Shown: positions 7,907 through 16,601, numbered from the stretch's first letter. The stretch is 33,440 bases of DNA from a bacterium (GCA_019912885.1 JAIOHV010000149.1:1-33440); one strand, 5' to 3'. A program made the numbers and translations. The notes: generated by a model from the sequence alone, not told the origin.

Positions 7907-9034
7907 CTAATCCAGAACGAGGAGATCGTCGCGGTGGATGACCTCATCGCCCAGTGTGAATCCCAGAATTTCCTCGATCTCGCCGGATCGCCGGCCCATG
8001 ATCAGGCGGATCTCGCGCGACGAGTAAGCCGACAATCCGCGGGCGAGGCTTCGACCTTCCTCGTCGCGGACCTCCACGGGCGCGCCCTGGCTGAATTCGC
8101 CGTCCACCTCGCGGATACCGCTTGGCAAAAGGCTGCGCCCTTTCTCGATGAGCGCCCGCGACGCGCCCGCGTCGACAAGAAGGCGTCCGAGCGGCGCGTC
8201 GTGAAAAAACAGCCAGCGCTTCTTGCCGCGTATCAGCGTGTCGCGCGTTTCGAAAATCGTCCCGACTTCCTCGCCCGCCAGCACATCGCGCAACACACCG
8301 TCGCGCTTGCCCCGTGCGATGACCGTGGTCACGCCGAACCGCGCGGCGAACCGCGCGGCGGTCACCTTTGATTGCATGCCCCCCAGACCTCGCCCGGAGC
8401 GGGGCAGGCCGGGCACGAAATCTTCGTCGCCCGTCAAGCTCACGACCGGGACGAGCTCCGCGTCCGGGTGCGCTGTCGGATCCCTGGTATAGAGGCCCTC
8501 CTGATCGGTCAGCAGGATCAACGCGTCCGCGTCGACGAGCCCGGCGACGACGGCGGAGAGTTGATCGTTGTCGCCGAGGCGAATTTCCTCCGAAGCGACG
8601 GTATCGTTTTCGTTCACGATCGGCACCACACCCCACGCGATGAGCGCCGAGAGCGTATGCCGCGCGTTGAAAAACCGGCGATGCACGTGGATGAGATCGC
8701 GCGTGACAAGCACCTGCCCGACGCGCACCTGGTGTCCGGCAAAAAGGTTCGCCCAAAATCGCATGAGTTCGGTCTGCCCCACCGCCGCGAGTGCCTGCTT
8801 GACGGTGACGTCGAGCCTGTCCGCCGCGCGCCCGCCTTTTTCCATGACGCTGCGCCCGGCTAACACCGCGCCGGACGAGACGATGACGATCTCCCGGCCG
8901 GCCGCGCGCGCCGCCGCAAGGTCGGCCACGATCGCGGCGATCGCCGGCTCGTCGAATCCGCCTCCGGCCGCGCCCAGCACATTCGTGCCGAGTTTGACGA
9001 CGACGCGGCGGGCATTTTTCAGGCGGTTACGCAT
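7907..9034 (-). CDS. proB: Glutamate 5-kinase with PUA domain
   Basis: First enzyme of proline synthesis, phosphorylating glutamate; in characterised bacteria it is the proline-inhibited step. At 375 residues it has the amino-acid-kinase domain (VVKLGTNVL at 12-20, VSSGAV at 52-57, NENDTV at 141-146, GDNDQLSA at 154-161, LLTDQEGLYTRDP at 174-186) followed by a C-terminal PUA domain (about 275-365), as in E. coli ProB. The ATG at 9034 has an AGGA Shine-Dalgarno and the family N-terminus; upstream in-frame sequence is unrelated. Same strand as the GT9 gene, 83 bases downstream of it. Confidence 0.97.
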   Translation of the reverse strand: MRNRLKNARRVVVKLGTNVLGAAGGGFDEPAIAAIVADLAAARAAGREIVIVSSGAVLAGRSVMEKGGRAADRLDVTVKQALAAVGQTELMRFWANLFAGHQVRVGQVLVTRDLIHVHRRFFNARHTLSALIAWGVVPIVNENDTVASEEIRLGDNDQLSAVVAGLVDADALILLTDQEGLYTRDPTAHPDAELVPVVSLTGDEDFVPGLPRSGRGLGGMQSKVTAARFAARFGVTTVIARGKRDGVLRDVLAGEEVGTIFETRDTLIRGKKRWLFFHDAPLGRLLVDAGASRALIEKGRSLLPSGIREVDGEFSQGAPVEVRDEEGRSLARGLSAYSSREIRLIMGRRSGEIEEILGFTLGDEVIHRDDLLVLD

Positions 9035-9117
9035 GGATCCTGCGAGGCGGCGTCCATGTGGACGCGCCCGGTCGGTTCGGGGATAACGCTTGGGTGTATG
9101 GCGAAAACGGGGTGCGT

Positions 9118-10242
9118 TTACGCCGCCGGTTTGATCGCGATGCGGCCAAGCGCCTCGACCACGTCCTCGGCACGCACGTCGTTCATGCACGTGTGATGAT
9201 CGCACGTCTGTTTGTAGCAGGGCGAGCACCACGGCTGCATCAGGAATTTCTCGCCGCGACCGTAAAGGTGAACCTCCTGGGGACACGTCGGCCCGAAGAT
9301 CGAAAGCACGGGCACGCCTTCGGCGATCGCCAGATGTTGCGCCAGGGTATCCACGCATACCATCGCGGACAGCCCGGAAACGATCGACGCGAATTTCCGG
9401 ATCGGATGCTCGCAGCCGGCGTCCTTCACGATCGCGCCGACGCGCTTGACGATCTGTTGATTGCGCTCGGCTTCGCTCGGTCCGCCGAGCAGCACGGGCG
9501 TATAGCCCAGGCGTTCGCGAATCAGGCGGCAGATGTTAGCCGTCGTGTCGATCGGCACGCGCTTGGTGGCGAAAAAATCGCCCGCGCCCGTATTGACGCC
9601 GATGAACGGATCGCGCCCCCAGCGCGCCAAAAATCGGCGGCCTTCCTCGCGCTCGTCGTCCGTGATCCCGATGCGAAGGGGCTCGCCGTTAAAGCGGAAG
9701 CCGCTCATCTCGAAGACGATTTCCTGATACGTTTTTTTGTTTTCGAGGAATTTGAACGGATCGTCGATCCCGAGGCGCAGGGCGTATAGGCCGTCGTCGT
9801 CGTGCACGTCGAGCGTGCCGTAGGGCGACAGCGTAAATCCTTTTTTCGTCCCGGCCGGCACCGTCGCCGACAACGCGATCGCGCGCGGGTCCTTGTCCAG
9901 GCAATAGACCTCGTCAAATCGCTGCGCGTTCAGAAACTGCACCGTTTCCTGGTTCATGACCATGATCTTCTCGATGCCGGGCACGCCCGTCAGAAGCGGC
10001 ACCGTCGCCTTGTCCATGACCCACGTCACGTGCGTGCGCTCGTGGCGAGCCCGGATCGGCTCGAGGATCGGCGTCGTGCGCACGACATCGCCCATCGCGG
10101 CAAGTTTGATGATGAGCACGCGCTTGCCCATCGGGTCGTAGAAAGTGCAGCCCTCGCACGAATCGCGCTTCAGGCGGCAAGGAACGACGCCGTCGAAGTG
10201 CCGGCAGTCGATATTCGCCCAGGTGGTTTTTTCGGCCGTCAT
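9118..10242 (-). CDS. Glycosyltransferase family 9 (heptosyltransferase-like) with Cys clusters at both ends
   Basis: GT-B fold transferase of 374 residues, probably cytoplasmic-face and acting on lipopolysaccharide core or another surface glycan. GT9 hallmarks are LIIKLAAMGDVVRTTPILE (about 43-61), GVNTGAGDFFATKRVP, PVLLGGPSE, and the acceptor/donor loop VCVDTLAQHLAIAEGVPVLSIFGPT. Unlike WaaC/WaaF it has an N-terminal Cys cluster (Cys13, 22, 29, 32; C-x8-C-x6-C-x2-C) and a C-terminal one (Cys339, 342, 347, 352; C-x2-C-x4-C-x4-C), suggesting bound zinc or iron-sulfur. The start could be ATG 10242 or ATG 10254; neither has a strong Shine-Dalgarno. It follows the hydrolase gene by 37 bases. Confidence 0.9.
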   Translation of the reverse strand: MTAEKTTWANIDCRHFDGVVPCRLKRDSCEGCTFYDPMGKRVLIIKLAAMGDVVRTTPILEPIRARHERTHVTWVMDKATVPLLTGVPGIEKIMVMNQETVQFLNAQRFDEVYCLDKDPRAIALSATVPAGTKKGFTLSPYGTLDVHDDDGLYALRLGIDDPFKFLENKKTYQEIVFEMSGFRFNGEPLRIGITDDEREEGRRFLARWGRDPFIGVNTGAGDFFATKRVPIDTTANICRLIRERLGYTPVLLGGPSEAERNQQIVKRVGAIVKDAGCEHPIRKFASIVSGLSAMVCVDTLAQHLAIAEGVPVLSIFGPTCPQEVHLYGRGEKFLMQPWCSPCYKQTCDHHTCMNDVRAEDVVEALGRIAIKPAA

Positions 10243-10279
10243 ACCCGAAATCATTGCAGGCCGCGCGGCGCTCGGCAAG

Positions 10280-11368
10280 TCATGGCCGGATTCGACTCGC
10301 GACAATCGTCCGCGTGAATCTCATGCGGCCATCTCCAAGGCCAGGAGACGACTCGAAATGGGGCGTGAGCGGAATCGGCTCCGATCGGATAATCCCTGGC
10401 GCGGATTTGAATGCCTCTTTTTGTCCGCCGGACGAATACCACGAAACGGTGCAGTCGGGACGATCATCGACTCCATTGATGTCCAGTGCCACGACACCGC
10501 CCGCGCTTCCGCCGATGACGCACCAATGGCCGTTGGTCCAGTACAAGCCATCTTCCGTGTTGCCGCTGCTCGCGACCTTCTCGACGAAATTGTTCGTGCG
10601 CAACAGCGCAAGACCCCAGTCAAAAAACAAGCTCCTCCCGAAATCCGGGGCACCATTACCGATGCCGGGGAAGCCGTCGATGTAGTCATTTGGGCAACCC
10701 ATGCCTTCGCCGACGCTGAACTGGTCAGGACCGAAATATGGGTTCGCCGCCAAAGCGCATTCCGGCCTGTTTCCGTCAACGCCTTCGTATGTATATGGAT
10801 CGTCAACCTCGACACAATCGTAACCTTGTCCAGGCGCGGAAAGCGCAAACACGATCGTTGGCACGTCGTCGGTTGACGTGATCTTCGCCATCATCATCGC
10901 GTCCAAAAACGAGCCGCGAAAACCGTCGCCGTGAAGCCAGATGATGCCGGGGCGGAGAGAGCTAGGATCGTAATCGCGAAATCCACCGGAATTGCCGTTA
11001 AAACCGTCGTCGGCAAAGTGATCACAATCAAGGTCCAGTGCGTCGGGAACACTCTTTCTGGTCGCATAATACATAAAAACCGGCCCAGGCTCGCTAGAGC
11101 CATCTACCTCCGCGACCGTTGCTAACCAAATAATGCCGACGCAATACGGTCCGTCCCATGGTCCGTTCGCCAGCCAGTTTACGCCGCCATTGTATTGTCC
11201 TTGCCAAACAACATTCCAGGTATCGTACGTCCCCGATCCACGAGGCTCTTCTTCGAGCGTATAAAGAGCTTCGTAATCTGACCAATCGGCGGGTTGCGCC
11301 TTCGCTTCGATTGACAACCCGAAAACAACCAACGCCGATACAATCACCGTCGCAATGCGAAAAGACAT
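10280..11368 (-). CDS. Secreted alpha/beta-hydrolase-like protein, probably C-terminally truncated
   Basis: Protein of 362 residues with a cleavable signal peptide (residues 1-24, AKA/QP). It has an oxyanion-type HGDG at 146-149 in IIWLHGDGFRGSF, and a nucleophile elbow GGSAGG with candidate Ser288 after WCVIGG, as in esterase-type alpha/beta hydrolases. Only about 74 residues follow the Ser, and no convincing catalytic Asp and His partners are seen; the tail (about 322-362) looks unstructured. The gene may have lost its 3' end. Nine Cys residues in the mature part suggest disulfides. The start has a strong AAGGGGGA Shine-Dalgarno. It lies 11 bases after the Asp-rich repeat lipoprotein gene, and its base composition is poorer in G+C than its neighbours. 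Confidence 0.7.
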   Translation of the reverse strand: MSFRIATVIVSALVVFGLSIEAKAQPADWSDYEALYTLEEEPRGSGTYDTWNVVWQGQYNGGVNWLANGPWDGPYCVGIIWLATVAEVDGSSEPGPVFMYYATRKSVPDALDLDCDHFADDGFNGNSGGFRDYDPSSLRPGIIWLHGDGFRGSFLDAMMMAKITSTDDVPTIVFALSAPGQGYDCVEVDDPYTYEGVDGNRPECALAANPYFGPDQFSVGEGMGCPNDYIDGFPGIGNGAPDFGRSLFFDWGLALLRTNNFVEKVASSGNTEDGLYWTNGHWCVIGGSAGGVVALDINGVDDRPDCTVSWYSSGGQKEAFKSAPGIIRSEPIPLTPHFESSPGLGDGRMRFTRTIVASRIRP

Positions 11369-11379
11369 GGTATTCCCCC

Positions 11380-13713
11380 TTAAGGTATTATGGACTCGTA
11401 GGCAGCTCCACTGTCACCATGAACCTCGAAAAAGTTCCCATTTTTATCGAATTTCGCACTTTGCATTGTACGCGCTCGATCGATAAAAGACCTTTCCCAA
11501 CCGATTCCGTTAAAAAAGTAGACGGCGATCTCTGCATTTTCGTAGTCTCCCACGGCCGCGCCTATGAAGCCAGTGCCTGTCAGCGTGACGCTGACGTAAC
11601 GTGCATCGGCGTCAAGATCGGTCCATTCCCAGGCACCATCTGCGTTCGTCGCATAGCGAACACCAAAATCGTTTTGATACAAAACATGCACGATCCCATC
11701 GCTATCGACGAAAATCGATTCATATCCCTTGTCGGTCACGGGAAGAGTGGCATCGATAACATCGAATCGCCATGTTCCCTCGTCGTTTGTCGCATAGAGA
11801 ACGGCATTCGATTGACTATAAGTCAAATAAATAGAGCCGTCGTCGTCATAAAAAATATCACCGACGTCCGCGCCCATCGGATCGACCCACTCAAAAAACC
11901 AGTCGCCGCCATCGTCCTGCTCCCCAACATGCACTCCGGGCGCGTCATAGCCGAAAAATGTTACCGCGCACCTACCTGTGGCATTACACGAAATCCGTGG
12001 ATGGTCCGCATCGTCGTTGATCGGTGTCGCCGTCCAGGCTCCCGACTCGTTCGTCACGTAAGTTATGCCAAAAACATCGATGACAAGATGTGCGATTCCG
12101 TTGACATCCAAGTCGAAATCTGACCAGAGCCCAACTCCATAGTCGTCGGTTATCAATTCAAACGACCAATCGAGACTGTTTTCGCCTCGTGTCGCGTAGA
12201 CATATCTATCACCGGCCTGGTCGCCGATAATCGCGTGATGCAAGTTTTCGCCGTCAATATCCATCCATGCTAAATTAAATAGTCCAGAATCCAGCGTCGC
12301 TTGCTTCCAAGCGCCCGACTCGCGCTGAACGTATATCGCCGCGAATCCGTCGTCCGAATAATATACCACGCGCGGCTCGCCGTTGGCGTCAAGCGCGATC
12401 GCAGCGTTTTCGGTCCATTCCTCTTCGTTGAGGGAGGCAAGTTCGCGATGCCATGTCCCCGAAGCGTTGGTGAAATACGTCGCTCCTACGGGCGACGGTA
12501 TGACGTCGTTGCCCGCCCAATCCGCGACGTGGGAGAACCCATTCTCGTCGATGACGAGATAGGGATCCCAGCCTTCGCCGAGAACTCCACCCATGGGAGA
12601 AAAGGTCCATCCAGACGGCGTATGGGTGCCGTATTGCAATAGAAAATTTCTTAACAGCGCCATCCTCGGTTCGCCATCGATCCCGATCGCGATCGACGGG
12701 CGAAGGATGCTTCCCGACGGAAATTCCGTTGTCCACGTCCCACCCCGGTTTGTCGCGTAACCGAGATAGCTCGCCGTGAAATATTGGATCGTCATTGCTG
12801 CGACGTGCGCAGAGCCGTCCGGCGCCACGGCGATCGACGTGTGCTTTCCCCAATCGCCCTCTGCGATGATCGTTTCGACGGACCACGTGCCGCCGGACTT
12901 CGCCGCGTAACGAATGTCGGCGTTATCGCGCTCGACGTAAGCCAGGTGTGGCTCGCCTTCAGCACTCAGGGCGATCGACGCGTGTGCCTGATCGATATGA
13001 TCGTCCGGAAATTGGTGAAAAGCGCCGATCGAATCGACCGTTTCGATGACCCACGTCCCGCTTTCGTCCGAGGCGTATTTCAGCGCGTCGTTCCAGAGGT
13101 CGGTATACACGAGATGAAAGCGACCAGCGGCGTCCATCTTCATGTCCACGCCGGAGGCCATGAAGTCGATGGTTCGCGCCTCGCACGAAAATTCGCCGCC
13201 CGCGTCTTCCGTGATCGAGTAGATGCGCACGTCGCGGCCCTTCACCGCGGCGACGTACGTCGTGTCGTCCGCGCCGATCTGGATCGCCATGCCGGTCGAC
13301 CCGGGCATCCCGCCCGCGATCATCGAGACGCACGCCCCATCCGGGTTCAGGAACCCGCGCGGGCACGGCTCGTCGTCGTGCTCCCAGACCTCTTCGCAAA
13401 TACCCGGCGGGGGTAACTCGTCGTCGTCGTCCGCATCGTCGTCCGCGTCGTCATCGCCGGACGAATCGTCGTCGTCCGCGTCGTCATCGAATCCAGAGTC
13501 GTCGTCGAAAGTGGAATCGTCGTCGCTCGCCGAGTCGTCGTCGTCGTCAATTGGCGCGGACACGCCATCGCTATTGTCGTCGTCGCCGCACGTGCAGCCG
13601 GGGAGCGCGAGGAGAAGCGGGAGGGCGAGGAGGAAGAGAGCGCAAAACGCAAGGAAGCGGCTCGCGGTTTTTTGCCGCGATTCGGCGCGCCACGATTTTT
13701 CGGCGACGCTCAT
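11380..13713 (-). CDS. Large lipoprotein: Asp-rich linker plus beta-propeller-like repeats
   Basis: Surface or periplasmic lipoprotein of 777 residues. The signal peptide ends in lipobox LPGC with lipidated Cys40, then an Asp/Ser/Ala linker (about residues 44-98). The rest is roughly a dozen repeats of 35-50 residues with the theme hxhDxxGxPHLhY...hYATNxxGTW, for example IALSAEGEPHLAYVE, IAVAPDGSAHVAAM, LVIDENGFSHVADW, IALDANGEPRVVYY and IFYDDDGSIYLTYS. This is typical of BNR/six- or seven-bladed propeller repeats, perhaps two propellers. No catalytic motif is seen; a binding or adhesive role is inference. The start is fixed by GGGAGGG before ATG 13713. The 3' half is visibly AT-richer than the 5' half. 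Confidence 0.88.
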   Translation of the reverse strand: MSVAEKSWRAESRQKTASRFLAFCALFLLALPLLLALPGCTCGDDDNSDGVSAPIDDDDDSASDDDSTFDDDSGFDDDADDDDSSGDDDADDDADDDDELPPPGICEEVWEHDDEPCPRGFLNPDGACVSMIAGGMPGSTGMAIQIGADDTTYVAAVKGRDVRIYSITEDAGGEFSCEARTIDFMASGVDMKMDAAGRFHLVYTDLWNDALKYASDESGTWVIETVDSIGAFHQFPDDHIDQAHASIALSAEGEPHLAYVERDNADIRYAAKSGGTWSVETIIAEGDWGKHTSIAVAPDGSAHVAAMTIQYFTASYLGYATNRGGTWTTEFPSGSILRPSIAIGIDGEPRMALLRNFLLQYGTHTPSGWTFSPMGGVLGEGWDPYLVIDENGFSHVADWAGNDVIPSPVGATYFTNASGTWHRELASLNEEEWTENAAIALDANGEPRVVYYSDDGFAAIYVQRESGAWKQATLDSGLFNLAWMDIDGENLHHAIIGDQAGDRYVYATRGENSLDWSFELITDDYGVGLWSDFDLDVNGIAHLVIDVFGITYVTNESGAWTATPINDDADHPRISCNATGRCAVTFFGYDAPGVHVGEQDDGGDWFFEWVDPMGADVGDIFYDDDGSIYLTYSQSNAVLYATNDEGTWRFDVIDATLPVTDKGYESIFVDSDGIVHVLYQNDFGVRYATNADGAWEWTDLDADARYVSVTLTGTGFIGAAVGDYENAEIAVYFFNGIGWERSFIDRARTMQSAKFDKNGNFFEVHGDSGAAYESIIP
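13420..13584 (-). repeat. Asp-rich low-complexity coding repeat (linker of the propeller lipoprotein)
   Basis: GAC/GAT-rich coding stretch giving DDDDDSASDDDSTFDDDSGF and similar runs, directly after the lipobox of the lipoprotein encoded at 11380-13713. It has the same style as the linkers at 22909-23172 and 33366-33440. Confidence 0.9.
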
Positions 13714-13836
13714 GAACCCTCCCTCATTGAGCAGAGCGATATTCGCACTGACAGGATCATTTTGTGTAGCAATTTTTGCTTTTCGGCGCGTCGCGCCGCG
13801 GTGTCTACACGGCGCATTCGACTTCGCAAACAACGT

Positions 13837-15591
13837 CTAACGTATCACCGGCGCTCCATCCATGATTTCGGGGATCGCAAGGCCGAAGTGCCGCAAAATC
13901 GAAGGGGCGATGTCGCGCAGACGCACGCTCGCGGCCTCCGGCGTGTTCGCGGAGGCGAAGAAGCCGGGAATCAATTCGGGATCGACGCCGCAGTGATCGG
14001 CGCGCCATCCGGAGTCATTCGGCGCGAACGCGGGGGTGCCGGTGCCGCCAAGCGAGCCCGCCCAGTCCACGCGATATCCGGATTCGAACCCCAGTACGAG
14101 ATCGCCGGACGCCGCCATCGCGGTGCCCCAGTAGATCCGCCGCGCGTCGAAAACGCGACGCAGAACGCGCGCGCCAGTTTCCGGATCGCGCAGGTCGAGC
14201 AGGCGATCGGCAATCTCGGCGCGCAAAATCTCTGCCGGGCGACCGGGCGGCACGATGCCCGCGGCCTCGCGCCCCTCGAGGTTGAGATAAACCTTCGAGA
14301 GCCCAAGCGCGTAGGCACGCGATCGCCCCCAATCGACGCCGCTCCAGAGCACACCTCCCGGCGAAAGCGAGGAGAGACTCGGGTCGGCATCGCCGCCCTC
14401 GACGACGAGATAGCCCCAGTCGCGCAGGATGCGGTTGATGTTGACGCGCCGCGTCCACGGCGCGAAGCCGTGATCGCTCGCGAGCCACAGCGTCAGTTCC
14501 GGATGCTCGCGAACGATCGACCCGACCACGCCGTCAAAGCGCACAAGAGCGCCGGCGAGCGCCGCGCGGGCTTCCTCGGGCGCATTGTCGCCGAATCCGG
14601 CATGAGCGAGGCGGTCGAACAACTCAAGGTCGGCGAACACGAGATCGAGCGACGAATCCGCGAGCGCGTCGAAAATCGTCGATTCGACGAACGCGGATGT
14701 GCGTTCGCAGAGTTCGAGAAACGCGGGGAAGGGGATGTTGTCCTCGGCAAGCAGGAGATTCGGCTCCGGCCAACCCGAGACGGGCTGCGTCCCGTGCCGC
14801 GCACAAAGTTTCGCGCCGAAATCGGCCGGGCGAAATGCCGGCAGGCGGGTGTCTTCCGGATGTTCCCACACCGGCGTGACGACGAAAACCGGCACGTCAC
14901 ACGTGCCTGTCGGGCAAACCGCAAGCACGCCGCGCCGCCCGTTTTCAAGCCCGACTTCGATCCACGGGCCAAAGCGGTTTCCCGGAAATCGCACCTCGCC
15001 CGCGCGGAAGGAGTCTCCGTCGCGAAAGAGCGCGATGGGGTCCCGCGCGAGCGGAACGTCGAGCACATACGCCTCGCCCACGCGCCGAAGCGGATGCGTC
15101 CGCGTGCCGAACAGATCGTCGGATTCCTTCGCGCCGTCGCGGAAAATCGTTCCGCGTCCCCACGAGCCTTCCGCGTCCGGGATGCCAAGGCCGCTTGCCG
15201 CGAATGTCGCGGTTTCCGGCGCCGGGAACGTGCCCGGAAGGCGGATGAACGCGTGCCTCACGCCCGCGCGCGAAAGCGGCTCGCTGATCGTCGGCACGCG
15301 CAACGTCGGGGAAAAGCCCGCGTCGGTCACGTCGTAGAGAGCAATGCGCGGAAGGTAGGTCGCCGGATCGCGGTGCAGAAAATCGAAAATGCCATGTTTG
15401 CCGGGATTCGTCCCGGTCAACGCCTCGGCAAACGCGACCGGGCTTTCCGCCGGGCAGGACGTCGCCAACGGAACGCACGCGCCACCCTTCACCAGGCGCG
15501 CGATATTCGGCAAGAGGCCTCGCCCGAGCATCTCCGACACGAACGAAAACGGCGCGCCGTCGCAAAACAGAACGGCAAGCCGGCGCTTCAC
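13837..15591 (-). CDS. Alkaline-phosphatase-superfamily phosphodiesterase/nucleotide pyrophosphatase-like protein
   Basis: Metal-dependent phosphoesterase of 584 residues with no signal peptide. Superfamily marks are the first metal Asp11 in LAVLFCDGAP, the nucleophile region ESPVAFAEALTG followed by NPGKHGIFDFL (about 62-72; Ser50 is the likely nucleophile), the second metal site in LWLASDHGFAPW, and a late His in WRADHCGVDPELIPGFF. The C-terminus VRLRDIAPSILRHFGLAIPE is typical of this family. The substrate is unknown. I chose GTG 15591 because the conserved N-terminal strand starts right after it and GGAAG lies just upstream; the frame stays open upstream only as a shadow of other genes. 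Divergent from the zinc-ribbon gene. Confidence 0.88.
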   Translation of the reverse strand: MKRRLAVLFCDGAPFSFVSEMLGRGLLPNIARLVKGGACVPLATSCPAESPVAFAEALTGTNPGKHGIFDFLHRDPATYLPRIALYDVTDAGFSPTLRVPTISEPLSRAGVRHAFIRLPGTFPAPETATFAASGLGIPDAEGSWGRGTIFRDGAKESDDLFGTRTHPLRRVGEAYVLDVPLARDPIALFRDGDSFRAGEVRFPGNRFGPWIEVGLENGRRGVLAVCPTGTCDVPVFVVTPVWEHPEDTRLPAFRPADFGAKLCARHGTQPVSGWPEPNLLLAEDNIPFPAFLELCERTSAFVESTIFDALADSSLDLVFADLELFDRLAHAGFGDNAPEEARAALAGALVRFDGVVGSIVREHPELTLWLASDHGFAPWTRRVNINRILRDWGYLVVEGGDADPSLSSLSPGGVLWSGVDWGRSRAYALGLSKVYLNLEGREAAGIVPPGRPAEILRAEIADRLLDLRDPETGARVLRRVFDARRIYWGTAMAASGDLVLGFESGYRVDWAGSLGGTGTPAFAPNDSGWRADHCGVDPELIPGFFASANTPEAASVRLRDIAPSILRHFGLAIPEIMDGAPVIR

Positions 15592-15654
15592 GCGGCTTCC
15601 GGCGCGCGTACCAACTCGACGCGCGCGTTTCGCGGCGCTAGCATGCCGCGCGAC

Positions 15655-15951
15655 ATGAACGGAGCCGAAACGAAAATCTGCGCGTCGTGCCTGACGCTTT
15701 TCACCGCGGGCGATACGTGCCCGGCGTGCGGCCGGGGCCTCGTGCCGCTGGGAATGTGGCGGCGGATGCGCGGCGAACCGATCGAAACCGAACCGGCGTC
15801 GGCGCGGGATTCCGCGGACGCCGATAACACCGCCGCGGCAACGGGCGCGATCGATGGCGCCGATCGTTCGCGATTCGTTCTCGGCATCTTTCTCGCCTCG
15901 CTCGCGTTTTTCATCGCCTTCCTCGCCGCGTACATCGTCACCGAACTCTAA
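15655..15951 (+). CDS. Small zinc-ribbon protein with C-terminal membrane helix
   Basis: Protein of 98 residues, function unknown. An N-terminal zinc ribbon CASC-x9-CPAC lies in ETKICASCLTLFTAGDTCPA, followed by a variable Ala/Asp-rich linker and one C-terminal helix (FVLGIFLASLAFFIAFLAAY) ending six residues later. The layout predicts a tail-anchored protein with the ribbon in the cytoplasm. ATG 15643 is an alternative start four codons upstream, but a TAGCAT box (15639-15644) overlaps it and favours 15655. The stop codon interlocks with the stop of the convergent UDG-like gene (four-base overlap, CTAA). Confidence 0.75.
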   Translation: MNGAETKICASCLTLFTAGDTCPACGRGLVPLGMWRRMRGEPIETEPASARDSADADNTAAATGAIDGADRSRFVLGIFLASLAFFIAFLAAYIVTEL

Positions 15952-16601
15952 CCCGCATTCGCGGATCGCCTCGCGTGCCCGCACCGCAGGATATCGCGAA
16001 CGCGCGCGCGCAATTCGGGAACCACCTCGGCCTCGAACCACGCGTGCGTCTTGAACCAATGCTGATTGCGCGGCGACGGGTGGGGCAGCGGCACGTATCG
16101 CGGCGTGTATTCCCGAAACGCGCGCACCGTTTCGGTCAGGCTCGCCTTTTGCCGATTGCCAAGATAAAGCCGGTGCGCGTACGTCCCCGCGAGAATCGTC
16201 AACTCGATATCCGGCATGCCCGCGAGAATGCGCGCAAGCCAGATATCCGAGCACTCGCGGCGCGGAGGCAAATCGCCGCTCTTGCCGCGCCCGGGGTAGC
16301 AATAGCCAGCGGGCACGATGGCGATGTGCGACACGTCGTAAAATGTCTGGCGGTCGACGTCCATCCACGCGCGCAGGCGGTCGCCGCTGGGATCGTTCCA
16401 GGGAATTCCCGTGGCGTGCACCTTCGTCCCTGGTGCCTGGCCGACGATCAGAATGCGCGCCGTGGCGCTCGCACGCAGGACCGGCCGCGGCCCGAGCGGC
16501 AACTCCGCCTCGCAGAGCCGGCATGCGCGCACCTCGGCCAGGAGAGCGTCGAGGTTCCCGGGGGCGTTTTCGATTTGTTGTCGCGGCGAGCGCCTGATCA
16601 T
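15948..16601 (-). CDS. Uracil-DNA glycosylase family protein
   Basis: UDG-superfamily protein of 217 residues. Motif 1 is ILIVGQAPG (GQAPG at 54-58) followed by HATGIPWNDPSGDRLR. The C-terminal motif HPSPRN is at 174-179, matching the HPSPLS-type loop of UDGs. Cys27 and Cys30 (ACRLCE) resemble the start of the iron-sulfur ligand set of family 4/5 enzymes, but two further Cys are not obvious. It probably excises damaged bases, but this branch is little characterised. The ATG at 16601 lacks a Shine-Dalgarno and is preceded by TAGACT seven bases away on the minus strand. Divergent from the isochorismatase-fold gene, 104 bases apart. Confidence 0.88.
   Translation of the reverse strand: MIRRSPRQQIENAPGNLDALLAEVRACRLCEAELPLGPRPVLRASATARILIVGQAPGTKVHATGIPWNDPSGDRLRAWMDVDRQTFYDVSHIAIVPAGYCYPGRGKSGDLPPRRECSDIWLARILAGMPDIELTILAGTYAHRLYLGNRQKASLTETVRAFREYTPRYVPLPHPSPRNQHWFKTHAWFEAEVVPELRARVRDILRCGHARRSANAG

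Noticed and set aside
9050-9065. Inverted repeat GCGTCC-N4-GGACGC between the GT9 and proB genes
   Set aside because: Six-base stem without a T run; too weak to call a terminator or attenuator.
11158-12123. 321-codon open frame on the plus strand
   Set aside because: Antisense to the propeller lipoprotein and hydrolase. Less Arg-rich only because the region is AT-richer; no domain or signal seen.
13784-13798. Perfect GC inverted repeat between the phosphoesterase and propeller lipoprotein genes
   Set aside because: Six-base stem with a three-base loop and no U run on the relevant strand; could arise by chance in GC-rich DNA.
13672-15654. Long upstream opening in frame with the zinc-ribbon gene
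   Set aside because: Antisense to the phosphoesterase gene; only the last 98 codons look like protein.
15592-16524. Upstream opening in frame with the phosphoesterase gene
   Set aside because: Out of frame with the real UDG-like gene on the same strand, no motif, and GTG 15591 starts the conserved domain.
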